Origin: Sinohyriopsis cumingii
Lineage: Eukaryota; Mollusca; Bivalvia; Unionida; Unionidae
DNA: 64,000 bases
Reading direction: 5' to 3'
Assembly (NCBI GenBank): GCA_028554795.2
Contig: CM068829.1
Coordinates: 133,690,579-133,754,578, forward strand
The position numbers and the translations under genes are program-made. This document shows, piece by piece, positions 32,850 through 43,026 of the stretch (within the stretch, counting starts at the first letter, position 1; each line of letters starts with the position of its first letter). The notes beneath the pieces are model-generated. The model saw only the letters and a list, made by a program, of their open reading frames with translations, did no database searches and was not told where the DNA came from.

Positions 32850-33167
32850 ATGAACACCAGACTAGCTAAACTGCTTGAACTTCATGTACACCTGGAATAT
32901 GCCAGGCGTATAGTGAATGAGCTGGCTGCAGAGGCCATCGTAGAAGAGGGAAGGATGAAAGAGGAGGAGAGAAGAAACAAAGAAGAGGAGGAGAGAAGAA
33001 ACAAAGAAGAGGAAGAAAAGGAGAGAGGAAATTTCAGAATCCCAGAGACAGAAGATTGGGGTTCTGAAGCCAGTTATCCCGCCTCTGCTCTCCCCCAAAA
33101 AAGAGTGAAAAGAGACTGGGGAAGAAGATGTGTGTGTGGTGCCAGGCCTGGAAGGTGCCATCATTAA
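32850..33167 (+). CDS. Terminal small gene 2: Glu/Lys-repeat coiled-coil protein (105 aa)
   Basis: ATG 32850 is the first after TATA; the frame extends to 32832 only by a TTG. Residues 1-30 are a leucine-rich helix shared with terminal gene 1. A repeat of EERRNKEEE units follows (three copies), then a Pro/Ser linker and a basic, Cys-containing end (RRCVCGARPGRCHH). The stop is 29 nt before a perfect histone-type stem-loop. In an alternative frame the last ~100 nt also stay open through the stem-loop. Unknown family. Confidence 0.65.
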   Translation: MNTRLAKLLELHVHLEYARRIVNELAAEAIVEEGRMKEEERRNKEEEERRNKEEEEKERGNFRIPETEDWGSEASYPASALPQKRVKRDWGRRCVCGARPGRCHH

Positions 33168-33196
33168 CCAGGTGTCACTGGAGTTCAAAAACAAAC

Positions 33197-33237
33197 AGCC
33201 CTTTGCAGGGCTACCCAATACTCTAGAAAAGAAATAG
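33197..33237 (+). terminator. Histone-type 3' stem-loop after terminal gene 2
   Basis: AGCCCTTTGCAGGGCT at 33197-33212 pairs perfectly over six bases with a TTGC loop. It is followed by ACCCA and then GAAAAGAAATAG. Compared with the TIR copies, the outer pair has changed from G-C to A-U on both sides, a compensatory change. Confidence 0.75.
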
Positions 33238-33547
33238 TAATCGATTTGCCAATGTGTGTATGTAGAGTAGTGTGAATATAAACACTGACTCTTTTTATTT
33301 GTGTGAGTGTGTGTTTTTTATGTGTGTGTGTGTGTGTGTATGTGTGTGTGTGTGTGTTTGTAAGCGCTCACGTACGTTTGTGTGGATAGTAGATTATTGG
33401 GTTATGTAAGAGCTTAAGTTGGTTCGTGTGAATAGTAGATTAGGGTTTCATTTTAATGCTTTGCGTGTGTGGATAGTAGATTCGGGGTTTGTTTATTGCT
33501 GTTTCACGTATGTGGATAGTAGATCATATGAAATGAGAAAAGTAGGT

Positions 33548-33640
33548 GATGTTTTCCTTCACGTCCGCGCGTTGTTTGGTTATGATCTAGGTAATATAAA
33601 TTTTGTTTTAGGGGGATGTTTTCCATCACGTGCGCGCTTT
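33548..33640 (+). promoter_or_regulatory. Repeated promoter boxes, copies 3 and 4
   Basis: Box copies at 33548-33573 and 33615-33640 (the latter CACGTGCGCGC, creating an E-box) precede the gene at 33699. A clear TATA was not found; AATATAAAT at 33594 lies between the boxes. Confidence 0.6.
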
Positions 33641-33698
33641 CACTGTAAGAACCCACAGTATTAGTCGTTCGCACCGTTCTAAGGAATAAACAAAGAAG

Positions 33699-34142
33699 AT
33701 GGAGGTGACAAAATTATTTAACGATTTGAGACATAGCTATTTTTGGTTCATGGATGGGACTTATGTAGTAGAAAGATTGAATAAGGAAGGAAGATTTGAA
33801 GGTAGCCTGAACAATGTGAAGAGTCTTGGAGTAGCAAAAGATCAAATAGGGGGAATGATTGACGAAGAAGTAGAAAGAATCAGAGGATTCATTGACCCAC
33901 CTTACGTGAGAGTAGGTACTTTAAAGGAAGCCTTGGATCATATCATAGAAGTCATGAGCTTCCTAGAAAATAGCTTTCATTGGACTGACTGGTGGTACGT
34001 AAAGTGGGGTTGTAACCAGTTGATTAAAACACAAGAACTAATTAGAGAGGTAATGAAAGAAGAAGTGATGAAGATAAAAGAAAAATGGAGCAAAGAGAGA
34101 AAGGAAGAAGAGAATAGGAAGAAGAAATTAGAGTTTGAATGA
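33699..34142 (+). CDS. Terminal small gene 3: aromatic-rich helical protein (147 aa)
   Basis: No family recognised. The N-terminal half is rich in Phe, Tyr and Trp (SYFWFMDGTYVVERLNKEG), with an acidic helix (GGMIDEEVERIRGFIDPPY). Then come EVMSFLENSFHWTDWWYVKWG, and a Lys/Glu coiled coil to the stop. After TGA 34140 the same frame stays open through an acidic stretch and across the stem-loop to TAG at ~34323, so the TGA might be a mutation. The stem-loop in the right TIR is 143 nt beyond the TGA, farther than in the other four genes. ATG 33699 is the first after the promoter boxes. Confidence 0.65.
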   Translation: MEVTKLFNDLRHSYFWFMDGTYVVERLNKEGRFEGSLNNVKSLGVAKDQIGGMIDEEVERIRGFIDPPYVRVGTLKEALDHIIEVMSFLENSFHWTDWWYVKWGCNQLIKTQELIREVMKEEVMKIKEKWSKERKEEENRKKKLEFE

Positions 34143-34275
34143 TTAAATAACAACTGGATGAAGATCCAACAGAAATTTGGACTGGATAACAGAGGAGGAG
34201 AAGAAGAGGAAGAAGAAAGGAATTTTGGGAAAGATAAGGGGATGGTGGAAGAAGTGGAGGAGTTAAAGGAAGAAG

Positions 34276-34631
34276 AAACCCAAAGGCCCTTTTCAGGGCC
34301 ACCCACATCTCTCGAAAAGAGATAGACTTTCAATTGCCTACCCGTTTTTTTTTTTAATTTTATTTTATTTTATTTATTTATTTATTTATTTTTAAAAAAA
34401 AAAAAAAAAATCCCATGTTCAATTCCCCTTGTCCCTAGAATTGCTTTTTTCTCCCATGTTAAATTTCCCTTGTCCCTAAACTGACCCAAAATAGATTCCC
34501 ATGTTAATTCCCATTGTCCCCAAAGTGCCGGGCCAGTTTTCCCCATGTTAAATTTACATAGTCCTCAAAGTGCCGGGACCCTGTTTTTAATGGTAAGTCC
34601 CATTGTCCCTGAATCGCCCCACTTCACTACT
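34276..34631. repeat. Right terminal inverted repeat (~356 bp)
   Basis: Complement of 15854-16210, ending CTTCACTACT. Substitutions against the left copy are visible, for example at the positions pairing with 15867, 15923, 15933 and 16013. The T/A-rich central block (34344-34408) differs in length and order from the left copy. Confidence 0.93.
34279..34325 (+). terminator. Histone-type 3' stem-loop, right TIR
   Basis: CCCAAA, then GGCCCTTTTCAGGGCC at 34285-34300, ACCCAC, and CTCTCGAAAAGAGATAG. This is the closest of the five to the metazoan histone consensus, including the CCAAA 5' flank and ACCCA 3' flank. Confidence 0.85.
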
Positions 34632-34637
34632 TGTGTG
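34632..34637. repeat. Target-site duplication, right copy
   Basis: TGTGTG, identical to 15848-15853. Confidence 0.85.
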
Positions 34638-37600
34638 ATCCAATACGACAATGCGAGTATTTGCTTTAGGTAATTGATAGTGTTTATTACTCGTATGTCC
34701 TACATAAGTCACGTTTGAATTTGTTTCCCAGTTGAAACCGATCAAATTATGAACGTTATCCGAAACAAATTAGGGTCTGTCAATTTTTAAGTTGATGCAA
34801 GTTGCTCTTCGACCTGACTGAAATTTAAAAAAAATAAACAATTATGCATTTAAATACATGTTGTGGTTATCATTGTTGCAATTTTGATCAGTATTAATAA
34901 AATCATCATGATCGTCATCATCATCATCGTCATCAAGGGATAATTCAAATCTTCAGTTCAAGATTTCTTTGAGTTAGGTGGAAAAAACTGAATAATCTAG
35001 CGTGTAGGTATGAATTTCAAACATCACATAGATAACAATACAGTTCCTTGAACTGCGAATGAATAATGTAGCAAGAGTTCTCAACTGGACCACCATTTCA
35101 CTTACAAATGAACAAGAGACGATTGGGTTAGAAATAATTTGACTTATGTGTGTTTCGCGATGTGAATTTAGTATCACTATTTGTTTTCTTTAGCCACCAG
35201 TTCAATGTTTGTTAAAATATAAAATAACACGAAATGTATTGAATAAGTCAGTTTGTTAGCGTGAGCTGAAAACAATCTCAGATTAGTGAATTCTATAATT
35301 ATTTATTTAAATTACGCTCTTGTCAACGGTTCAATTTTTAAGTTTTCTACAGTAACCCAAATTACCGGAAACAATCTTTTATCACTAAGTCATTTGCGTT
35401 CGCGTGATAATTCCACATAACTAATATAAACCTTGAACAGTTTAACAGGTGCAGTAAGAAACTGGGCACTAGGATAGTAAATTGTTAACGAGAAAAGGCA
35501 TATACTTCCTTTGGAAACGAATTGGATTGCGTCGGGTGTTACTTCTTAAACATAGCAAATTAAACGAAGGCTTGCTTATGAAGATAATATTACACAAGGG
35601 TTCAGTTTCAGGAGGAAAGATAGAAAACATATATAAACGAGGAAAGTTTCAATATTTTTATACTTTTTAGTTCAAACGAGGGCCAGTTGCCGGCAAAAAA
35701 AGGTGGCACGAAGAGCGAAACATGACGCTTTGTATGTGATGCCAACACCCCATGTAGTATTCTTTCTTCATTGTAACATACAATGTACACATTCGATCAT
35801 GGTAACTGTAAAATCTAACTAAATTCGAGATCTCTGATATAACTGATACCGGATGGAAACAGATACGCGGCTTTGTTCCACTGACCCTTACACTCATCAG
35901 GGAAATTTCAATTTTCACATTCACAAAGGTAAAGAACTATGTCATCCGGAAAATATTGTTGAATAATAACTCTCCCATACACGAAATGTAATTGTATATC
36001 GTATTGGTTGGTAACAATAGGTCGTTTCGGACTTCTAAAGATGACCAGATTATGAACCTTTGTCTGTAACCGCCAGATCTAATTTTTGCATTGTTATTGG
36101 GACATATCGAGTTTATTAGGTTGTAACATATACAAGTGTATATTCTGCAGAATCATTTCTTTTGGGGGCTATCTTGATTAATCAATGATTACAACCGTTT
36201 ATGTTTAAAAAATATCTTGACCCTCGTCATTATGCCTACTAAGGCAAGGCACTAGCATTCATATTTGGATGCGCGTTAATTTATATTAGATGTTTTTATT
36301 TTCATTGTTTCTATTTCGAACTACGCTACATATACTTTTCATTTCGAATATTATCGTTCTGAGCAAATATTTATACATAATCAGCCCATCTTATATGGTG
36401 CATGTCTTACTCGAGTATTTGTTTCTCACAATTCAAAATATGTAATTTACAACCTTCCGATATTTTAATAAAAGCTGAATCACTCGTTTTGACTCAAATG
36501 CCAACCCAAAAGTTGCATCCATTTTACAAGGAAGATATACGACGCACAAGATTTCAGGCACTTCCGCGAGAGTCCTGCTATTTGACGACAGAAAGTTATT
36601 TGAGACATCAAGAGTTCTGGCAATCTCAAAGTAATATATGTCCAATATATTTAAATAGCAACACACTAATATAATACACTTATGTTTTGTAGATTATTTA
36701 AATAGGACACCTATTACGCAGATGTTGTAATGTGGCTGAATCCAATTAAGCAATGCTGATATTATCATTCTAGTGTAATCTGTGACGTCAAGAGTTGAGG
36801 TAATGTCAAAATAGTATATGTAATACATTTTAGTTTCATAGGAACCTTACTTAACACATCCATTACTCAGATGTATTGTTTGTTTTCAATATTGATGCCA
36901 TCTCTCAAGTGTATGTTGCAAAGGTACACTATATTATATTTCAAATCTGTCCTTTATAAGATGAGACAATAATTTAAATAATCGCTTTAAATATTTATTC
37001 AGAAGCTTGCAATAGTTGGGGTGTTCTGCATAAACTATGATTCACATCATTTATGAATGTTAATTGAATTTATATTACAGCGTACATGCTATTATGATAC
37101 GTGTATTCATTCAGGGTGAGTGTCGGTAGACATGAATTTGCCATCGTATCCACGAGTGTTTCAACATAACCCCTAAGGCTAAACTTCAGACATCTCCAGG
37201 ATTGTGCTAATGTGCAACTTCAGAATCTGTAACTCAGTGTCCTCTGGTTAGTATATTGCTCTTGTGGACAGAGTCAAACCAATACACCGTTCTTTAATCA
37301 GAAATAAGATGAATATTTGTATTGCGAGACGTCTTACGTATTTACAGCTATTGAAATGGGCTATTTTCAATAATTGTTCAAAATTAAATAATTCCAGAAA
37401 CGTATTCATATGCGTAGAGTGGGCTTAATGATTGTCGACAAGTGATTAATAAGAAACTACGAACCAAAACTATTTTTACAAAAAGGAGCTTTGCGAAGAC
37501 CGTATGAATGAAGGTGTTTTAATGATACCGACATCAGGTACATGCATTCATGATAGACTTCTGCAAAGTTTTGTTAATTTAATGACAAGACAAATTGTAC

Positions 37601-37880
37601 AAACTTAATAACAAGTCCTACATCAGTTACTTCCACTACCAAAACCTTCCTTGATTCAATCTGGGTAAGTAGTAATAGATATACAATTCACAAAGCAATC
37701 TTAATACTGTATGGCGAAGTTGGTGATCTTAATAATCCTAATATAATAACAAGCGTTAATATGCACCTCCAAGCGGCCTACATGCAGCGCGTCTGGATTT
37801 ACAGCAAAGCTGATTTTAACAAATTAAGCACTCCAATAACGGTGACTAACTGGAGATATATATATTGCTAACACCAAAGG
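34638..37880. other. No gene recognised; right flank of the Polinton
   Basis: AT-rich DNA with short open frames only. A short ATC/ATG-type repeat is at 34906-34936. Confidence 0.5.
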
Positions 37881-37889
37881 GATACTGAA

Positions 37890-38570
37890 GTGGTAACTAA
37901 TATATTCACAATCAAATTATTTAAAACCAAGTTGATAGACTTCTCAACTTTGCACATCCCTTGGAAAACTGTAACATTTCTTCCAAACTATAAGCCGTGG
38001 TTTGATTACCAATTAAAAACAGTGGATAGAGCACGGTACTTTACCATCAATCGTGGTAGTCAATCGATGAAATAAATTCATAACAATTAGGACTAAAATA
38101 ACCAACATAAAAGGCGTTCTGAAAATCACTATATGGGTAATATTTATGAGTATCGTTTCGATTCTGAAAACAATGCTCCTAAAACATTGTAGAAAATTAC
38201 ACAATTCTTTTCCAAAGAGATAAACCTTTCAAATTCTATTCCACATCTTATAGGTACAAGAAATAATGCTTCGTTTTGCATCTTTGATGACAAGGAAAGA
38301 AATACGTTATTAAATGATCATTTTACTTCAATCTCAGCTACTGAATATAGTAATGTTCCTCCCTCATTCTACACACATAATGATATGATACCCGAAATGA
38401 AATTTCTTATACTGATCGAGAAATTAAATATATTATTAATTTTATTTCCGTCAACAAAACCACTGGACCTGATAGCGTAGATCATAGACAGCTTAAAGGC
38501 GCCATTGAAACAATATTTGCACCACTAGCATCTCGAACAGGATGCAACAACAAAGTCTGTTTAAATAAAA
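37890..38570 (+). mobile_element. Decayed LINE fragment (region before and into RT)
   Basis: Plus-strand frames, broken several times, give the typical inter-domain sequence of non-LTR elements: NYKPWFDYQLKTVDRARY near 37995, then ERNTLLNDHFTSIS near 38300, then FISVNKTTGPDSVDHRQLKG near 38440. The last matches the TGPD start of LINE reverse transcriptases. Both ends are lost. Identification is by motif memory. Confidence 0.6.
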
Positions 38571-38579
38571 ATTTTCAAT

Positions 38580-39796
38580 ACTTTGAATCCTTAAGGATGC
38601 AACGTTGGTAACAACTAAAAGTATATTCAAAGTTCAGTTAGGTGAGAAGAGAAGCGTCAACCTTCGTAATGGATATCTGATAGTGTGAAAGTAGGAATAA
38701 CGTATACATTCAAAGACAATATACAATTTTGGATAAGCAGACCAAGTTTAAATGAAAAGGACTTGTAATCATATGTGTTCTTAAAACAGCACACTATGTG
38801 TTTCTCCATCTGAAATCTGGTGTAGTTTTATCTTTCGAAGAGGCAAATAAATCACAGAACATTGCTTTTAGAAATTATAGTGCAAACGAATCACACAAAG
38901 CAATGATGTGTCATTATAATGGAAATAATGCAAATGAATTCAGATTGTGGAAATTCACGAGGAACCAGTTTAATATACTATAATATATTCTCAGTCTATA
39001 TATATAATCTATATTTTTCACTATGGCAACATAACGTCATAATACTATTATATTATTCTGAGTCACTGATAAAGTTTGTAAGTTGAAATATAAATATATC
39101 CAAAATGGAATCCAAACGTTCTAACAGCTGTAAAACGTTCTAGTCACATTCACCTGAGTACATATTCTCGTATTATGGGAATGGATTCAATGACGTCATA
39201 TATACGGACAATTACTGCTTTCTCACGTCATGAACATACAACTATATCACCATTCTGAATGTCGTTGATTGCGAAAATGATATAAAAAGTACCCCTAACA
39301 GAACTGTAAAGAAACCAAAACTTTGACAAATACCGAATTGTCTGCATACTTTATAACTATTAACCTGGATGTGTCACATACTATTTATTTCCTGTAATAA
39401 GTGTTACTTGCTATGTATACAGGTAATATGTCGCTCTATGACTGGGTGCAAAGGGTATAACGTCCCTATATACTACTAACGTCTATGCAACTTTCTTTAT
39501 CAATCAAATAAATTATGCCCCGTCATAACCTATGTAAAACATGCCGAGCTATACGACTTCGTGGTAAAACATTCAGATCTTTTCAATAGGTAATTTGGCA
39601 TCAAAACTATTACGATATTTTGGTTATTCCGATGAGCATGAGCATTGTTCCCTCTAGAATAGGGAGACTGTTGGTCTAGATCTTGCCATCAATAAGATAT
39701 ACAGAACTTGGCATAGGAGTTATGCATATTTGTATTGTTACACAAACCGTTTCAAGATTTCATACAGCATCCAATGTGTACTTGGTCCATTGAGGT
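38580..39796. other. No gene recognised
   Basis: AT-rich; downstream of the last exon of the MIEAP-like gene. May include its 3' UTR. Only short frames. Confidence 0.45.
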
Positions 39797-40126
39797 TTAA
39801 TCATCTAATATCGACACAGTCTGACTTTCTTTCTCACGTAATCCTTGGGCAATACCCCTCTCTAACATTGGCCCCCCTTCAAAGAGATATAGGGCTGGCC
39901 ACACAACAAAGTCAACGTATTGCCCTGTCTTTGTATATGATCGAAACTTCTCATTATCGAAATGCATCTGCCCGTCCTTTATTTCTACACTCGTATCAAG
40001 GTGCATGGGTTTCTCCTGCAGAGTCATTCTCCAGCAAAGTTCTATGCAGTCTTCCAGATATCTTCGAGTTTTCTTCATGTGCTCTACATGAAAATTAGTC
40101 TTGACTTCCACCATCTTTTTTAACAT
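39797..40126 (-). CDS. MIEAP-like gene, last exon (MIEAP C-terminal domain)
   Basis: 330 bp ending in TAA; acceptor TATGCTTACAG at 40127. It holds YLEDCIELCWRMTLQEKPMH, then FRSYTKTGQYVDFVVWPALY and FEGGPMLERGIAQG. The Trp-Pro core, the CxxLCW motif and the Gly-rich GGP....G.AQG end are the features by which I recognise the MIEAP C-terminal domain. The open frame extends past the acceptor to 40213 by chance. Confidence 0.75.
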   Translation of the reverse strand: MLKKMVEVKTNFHVEHMKKTRRYLEDCIELCWRMTLQEKPMHLDTSVEIKDGQMHFDNEKFRSYTKTGQYVDFVVWPALYLFEGGPMLERGIAQGLREKESQTVSILDD

Positions 40127-40309
40127 CTGTAAGCATAGGAAAGACATTCTACTGTAAATTTCATAATCAACGTGATCAATAGACCTGGGAACAGGTCGCT
40201 GCTGTATCTGCATCCATTAGCTGTGCGGATGTTTCATCATTTTACAAATAAAATATCATTTTTTGTACTGCATGTCACAACGATACAGTAACATACATGC
40301 AGATTATAA

Positions 40310-41050
40310 GGCTGTCAGTCGGTTGTTTAAAGGGAATAAAAGGTGAGGCTTATATAGTAGTTCGAAAATAGCACAATATGTTGTGTTTTTAAAACGCATG
40401 AACGTAAATGCCGTAGGATTGTCTATTTTGTAGGTTATATCGATCGCACATATTGTTTTGACCAAAGTGTTGATCAAGACATGAATCCTCAATACGTTGA
40501 CATTATCTTGTGCTTTTTAAAACTAAGTACCCACGATACGAGTATAAATATAGACAGTGCCCTGGATCTTGTAAAATGATGTACCCGGTTGGATAAAGGT
40601 TGTAGAACTACTCTGTAATCAGAAACTAGATGGCTTGTATCTACTGTACTTAACATACTCACGTGTTGCTGTGTAGTACATGAGTCCAGCGATAAAATGT
40701 TGAACTATATACGAAAGAGATATGTCCATCAAAATAATATTGTTTATTTTAATATTGTCAAGCAAAAATACAGAGAAAGCACTTAAGGTCAAAACCGCAA
40801 TAAATCAAATTATCGATGAAACCAGATCATCTTTCTAGTAAAAAAATGTTTCATGTATTAGCTTGATTCAAGTCTAACTAGTTAAAGCCGATACCCTTCA
40901 ATTTAAAAAAAAAAAATTTCAAACCAAATGTTATTATACACCAACAGAAACCCAACAAAACTGCAACTTTATCTAATAATGTAGTCACCATTAGGTCTGC
41001 AAAGAGTTGAAAGCCAGACGTATATACAATATAAACGTACAAGCAGATGA
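40310..41050. other. Intron; nothing recognised
   Basis: Non-coding AT-rich sequence within the MIEAP-like gene. Confidence 0.5.
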
Positions 41051-41069
41051 CATTTGTGGTTTACTTATC

Positions 41070-41070
<1 letters not shown>

Positions 41071-41152
<82 letters not shown>

Positions 41153-41178
41153 TGTGTGTGTGTGTGTGTGTGTGTGTG
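41071..41178. repeat. Compound (AT)n(GT)n microsatellite
   Basis: AT at 41071-41149, GT at 41153-41178. Open frames across it are repeat translations. Confidence 0.97.
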
Positions 41179-41426
41179 GATGTGGGTGGGTGTGGGGGTG
41201 TGTTTTGAAAACTGACTGATGATAAACAGTGACATGTATAAGTCTTAGAATAGACATATATACTACGTAAGAGAAAAATAAAGCATTTTTTAATGCAATC
41301 ATTTGAAAAGGACATTTACACCAACTTAAAACAAGATACACCTTGTTAGACCAAATTAGAAAAAAGGTCACCCTGACCTGAAAGGTTTTCGTTGAAAAAT
41401 AAATATGCCTCTTCGCCTTTAAAAAT

Positions 41427-41510
41427 GGCTGCCATTACGGGACATATAACAAGTCTTAAGTATTTTATTGGCTGCCATTACGGGACATATAACAAGTCTT
41501 AAGTATTTTT
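41427..41510. repeat. Direct duplication of ~41 bp
   Basis: GGCTGCCATTACGGGACATA and the following 21 bases occur twice in direct succession (starts 41427 and 41470), the copies identical apart from the junction. Confidence 0.85.
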
Positions 41511-42719
41511 TCTCCAAACCCCACTTTACACAATTTGAAAAGCGTTAAAAATTAAACCAAAAAGAAGTTTGCGATTAGACTCTTTCAAATTGAGTATCGC
41601 ATTTTTATTATAAGTTATATCTATTTCATATGTGTGTCACTTTTCTGACAGACCAAGCATGTAAAGTCTAAAACTGATCATGCCGAATAACTTATTTTCT
41701 AAACCGTCAGATAATAGAATGATATGATTGACAAGGATGTTAGAAGACAACAAGCATGTTCGGCCTATAACGTGCATGGGCAGTAAAGATCCTCCGAACT
41801 CATATACACATCGAACTTCAACGTGACTGGTATACAGCCATGTAAAATCGGGTAAAACTGTATATTGATGAGACGGACGACATATAAAAGGGAACACAGG
41901 GTTCAGTAATTTATTCATCCACCGTAACAGACGAAAACCAGTACAGGCACAAATTAGACTATATTGTTGTGTATGTGTGCGTGTGTGTGCGTGTGTGTGT
42001 GTGACAGAGAAAAACTGACAGACAGACAGACTGACAGACAAAGAGAATCCTGCAAAGATACGAATAACGGATACAGCAAGTCATCATATATGACAGAACT
42101 GTAATGAATCGGACACAATCCACTGACAGCATCCTACATATATTGTCTTGGTAAATAATTCATTGTTAGAACAACTCATTTGAATATAAAAAGACGACAT
42201 CAATGAAAGAGAATTTTAAGTAGATTCCGAACATGATACAATTAAGAAAATGCTTGTGTGCACGTATGTTAGTCGCCACGGGTCTTTCAACTTTTAATTG
42301 TCAAAATCGATAGTGGACAAGACAGTCCCTTGAGTACTTCATTAAACACACATTGGTTTGTTAAGTTAGCTAATCACAATATAGTAATATTATCGACATG
42401 GGAATATTGTTAAATAATAAACAGCAAATACGTGATCTGGGTGATTGGCACTTACATTATTCTTACCAAAATCTCATTTATCCTGTTCAAACGAGATTAT
42501 GAAAGAGAAATGAATACGCTGGCGAATACGCTGGCAATATTTCGATTGGCTTTTTAGGCCATTATTAACTGGAGCTTAGAATGTATGTTTAAGCTACTGC
42601 ACACCAAGCGTAGAATCACCACGTTGTGGAATATTCCATAGATACCAAAGAGAAGGAATATATGACTTTCTCTCTAAGGTGGGTTTGATATAGTTAATAG
42701 CGCTGGATATAATTCTTAC

Positions 42720-42824
42720 GGTTCTGATTTTCGATTCCGATGCTTTCAATGTTCCAAAACAAATTTGTTTTATGTGTTGCTTCTGCTCCAGTGTGAGGTC
42801 AACATTCACAATTACACCATTCTC
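42720..42824 (-). CDS. MIEAP-like gene, exon 8
   Basis: 105 bp, phase 0 at both ends. Acceptor GATTACTTTCAG, donor ACC|GTAAGA. Encodes GVIVNVDLTLEQKQHIKQIC. Confidence 0.55.
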
Positions 42825-42994
42825 CTGAAAGTAATCAATATAACACGAAATATTGTGATATACCAACAGCTTTGCATATATACATGCATGCATCCAGATA
42901 TAATACAGACATCTGAAGAGAGAGAGATAGAGAGAGAGAGAGGGAGGAAGCGAGAGAGAATATATTCTTTTCCGTCTTATACACAGTTGACACG

Positions 42995-43003
42995 AACACA
43001 CAT
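42995..43003. repeat. RTE target-site duplication, 3' side
   Basis: AACACACAT, repeated at 45155-45163 on the other side of the RTE element. Confidence 0.7.
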
Positions 43004-43026
43004 CATCATCATCATCATCATCAGTC

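Larger units (their letters stand above)
32396..33660 (+). repeat. Tandemly duplicated promoter-ORF-stem-loop module
   Basis: The stretch from the stem-loop flank at 32396 through the promoter at 32786 is repeated with divergence at 33213-33640. Shared blocks are ACCCAATACTCTAGAAAAGAAATAG, the GTGTGAATATAAACACTGACTC block, CTCACGTACGTTTGTGTGG, TTGTTTGGTTATGATCTAGG and the GATGTTTTCC box (longer runs given in parts). A (GT)n run at 33319-33358 expanded in the second copy. A motif near TGTGGATAGTAGATT recurs at 32541, 32586, 32627, 33381, 33426, 33466 and 33511. Confidence 0.75.
15854..34631. mobile_element. Polinton/Maverick (adintovirus-type) integrated element, decayed
   Basis: A self-synthesising DNA element of about 18.8 kb. 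It starts AG and ends CT, has ~356-bp terminal inverted repeats and is flanked by a 6-bp target duplication. The core gene set is complete: protein-primed PolB, packaging ATPase, DDE integrase, minor and major capsid proteins, and adenain-like protease. The presence of capsid, ATPase and protease means relatives probably form virions. At least eight frameshifts and ten in-frame TAA/TAG codons, plus several mismatches between the two TIRs, show that this copy is old and inactive. Adintovirus affiliation is inferred from gene content and needs a PolB phylogeny. Confidence 0.93.

Noticed and set aside
34906..34936. CRISPR-like or satellite array
   Set aside because: Simple ATC/ATG microsatellite. 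No spaced repeats of CRISPR type were seen anywhere.
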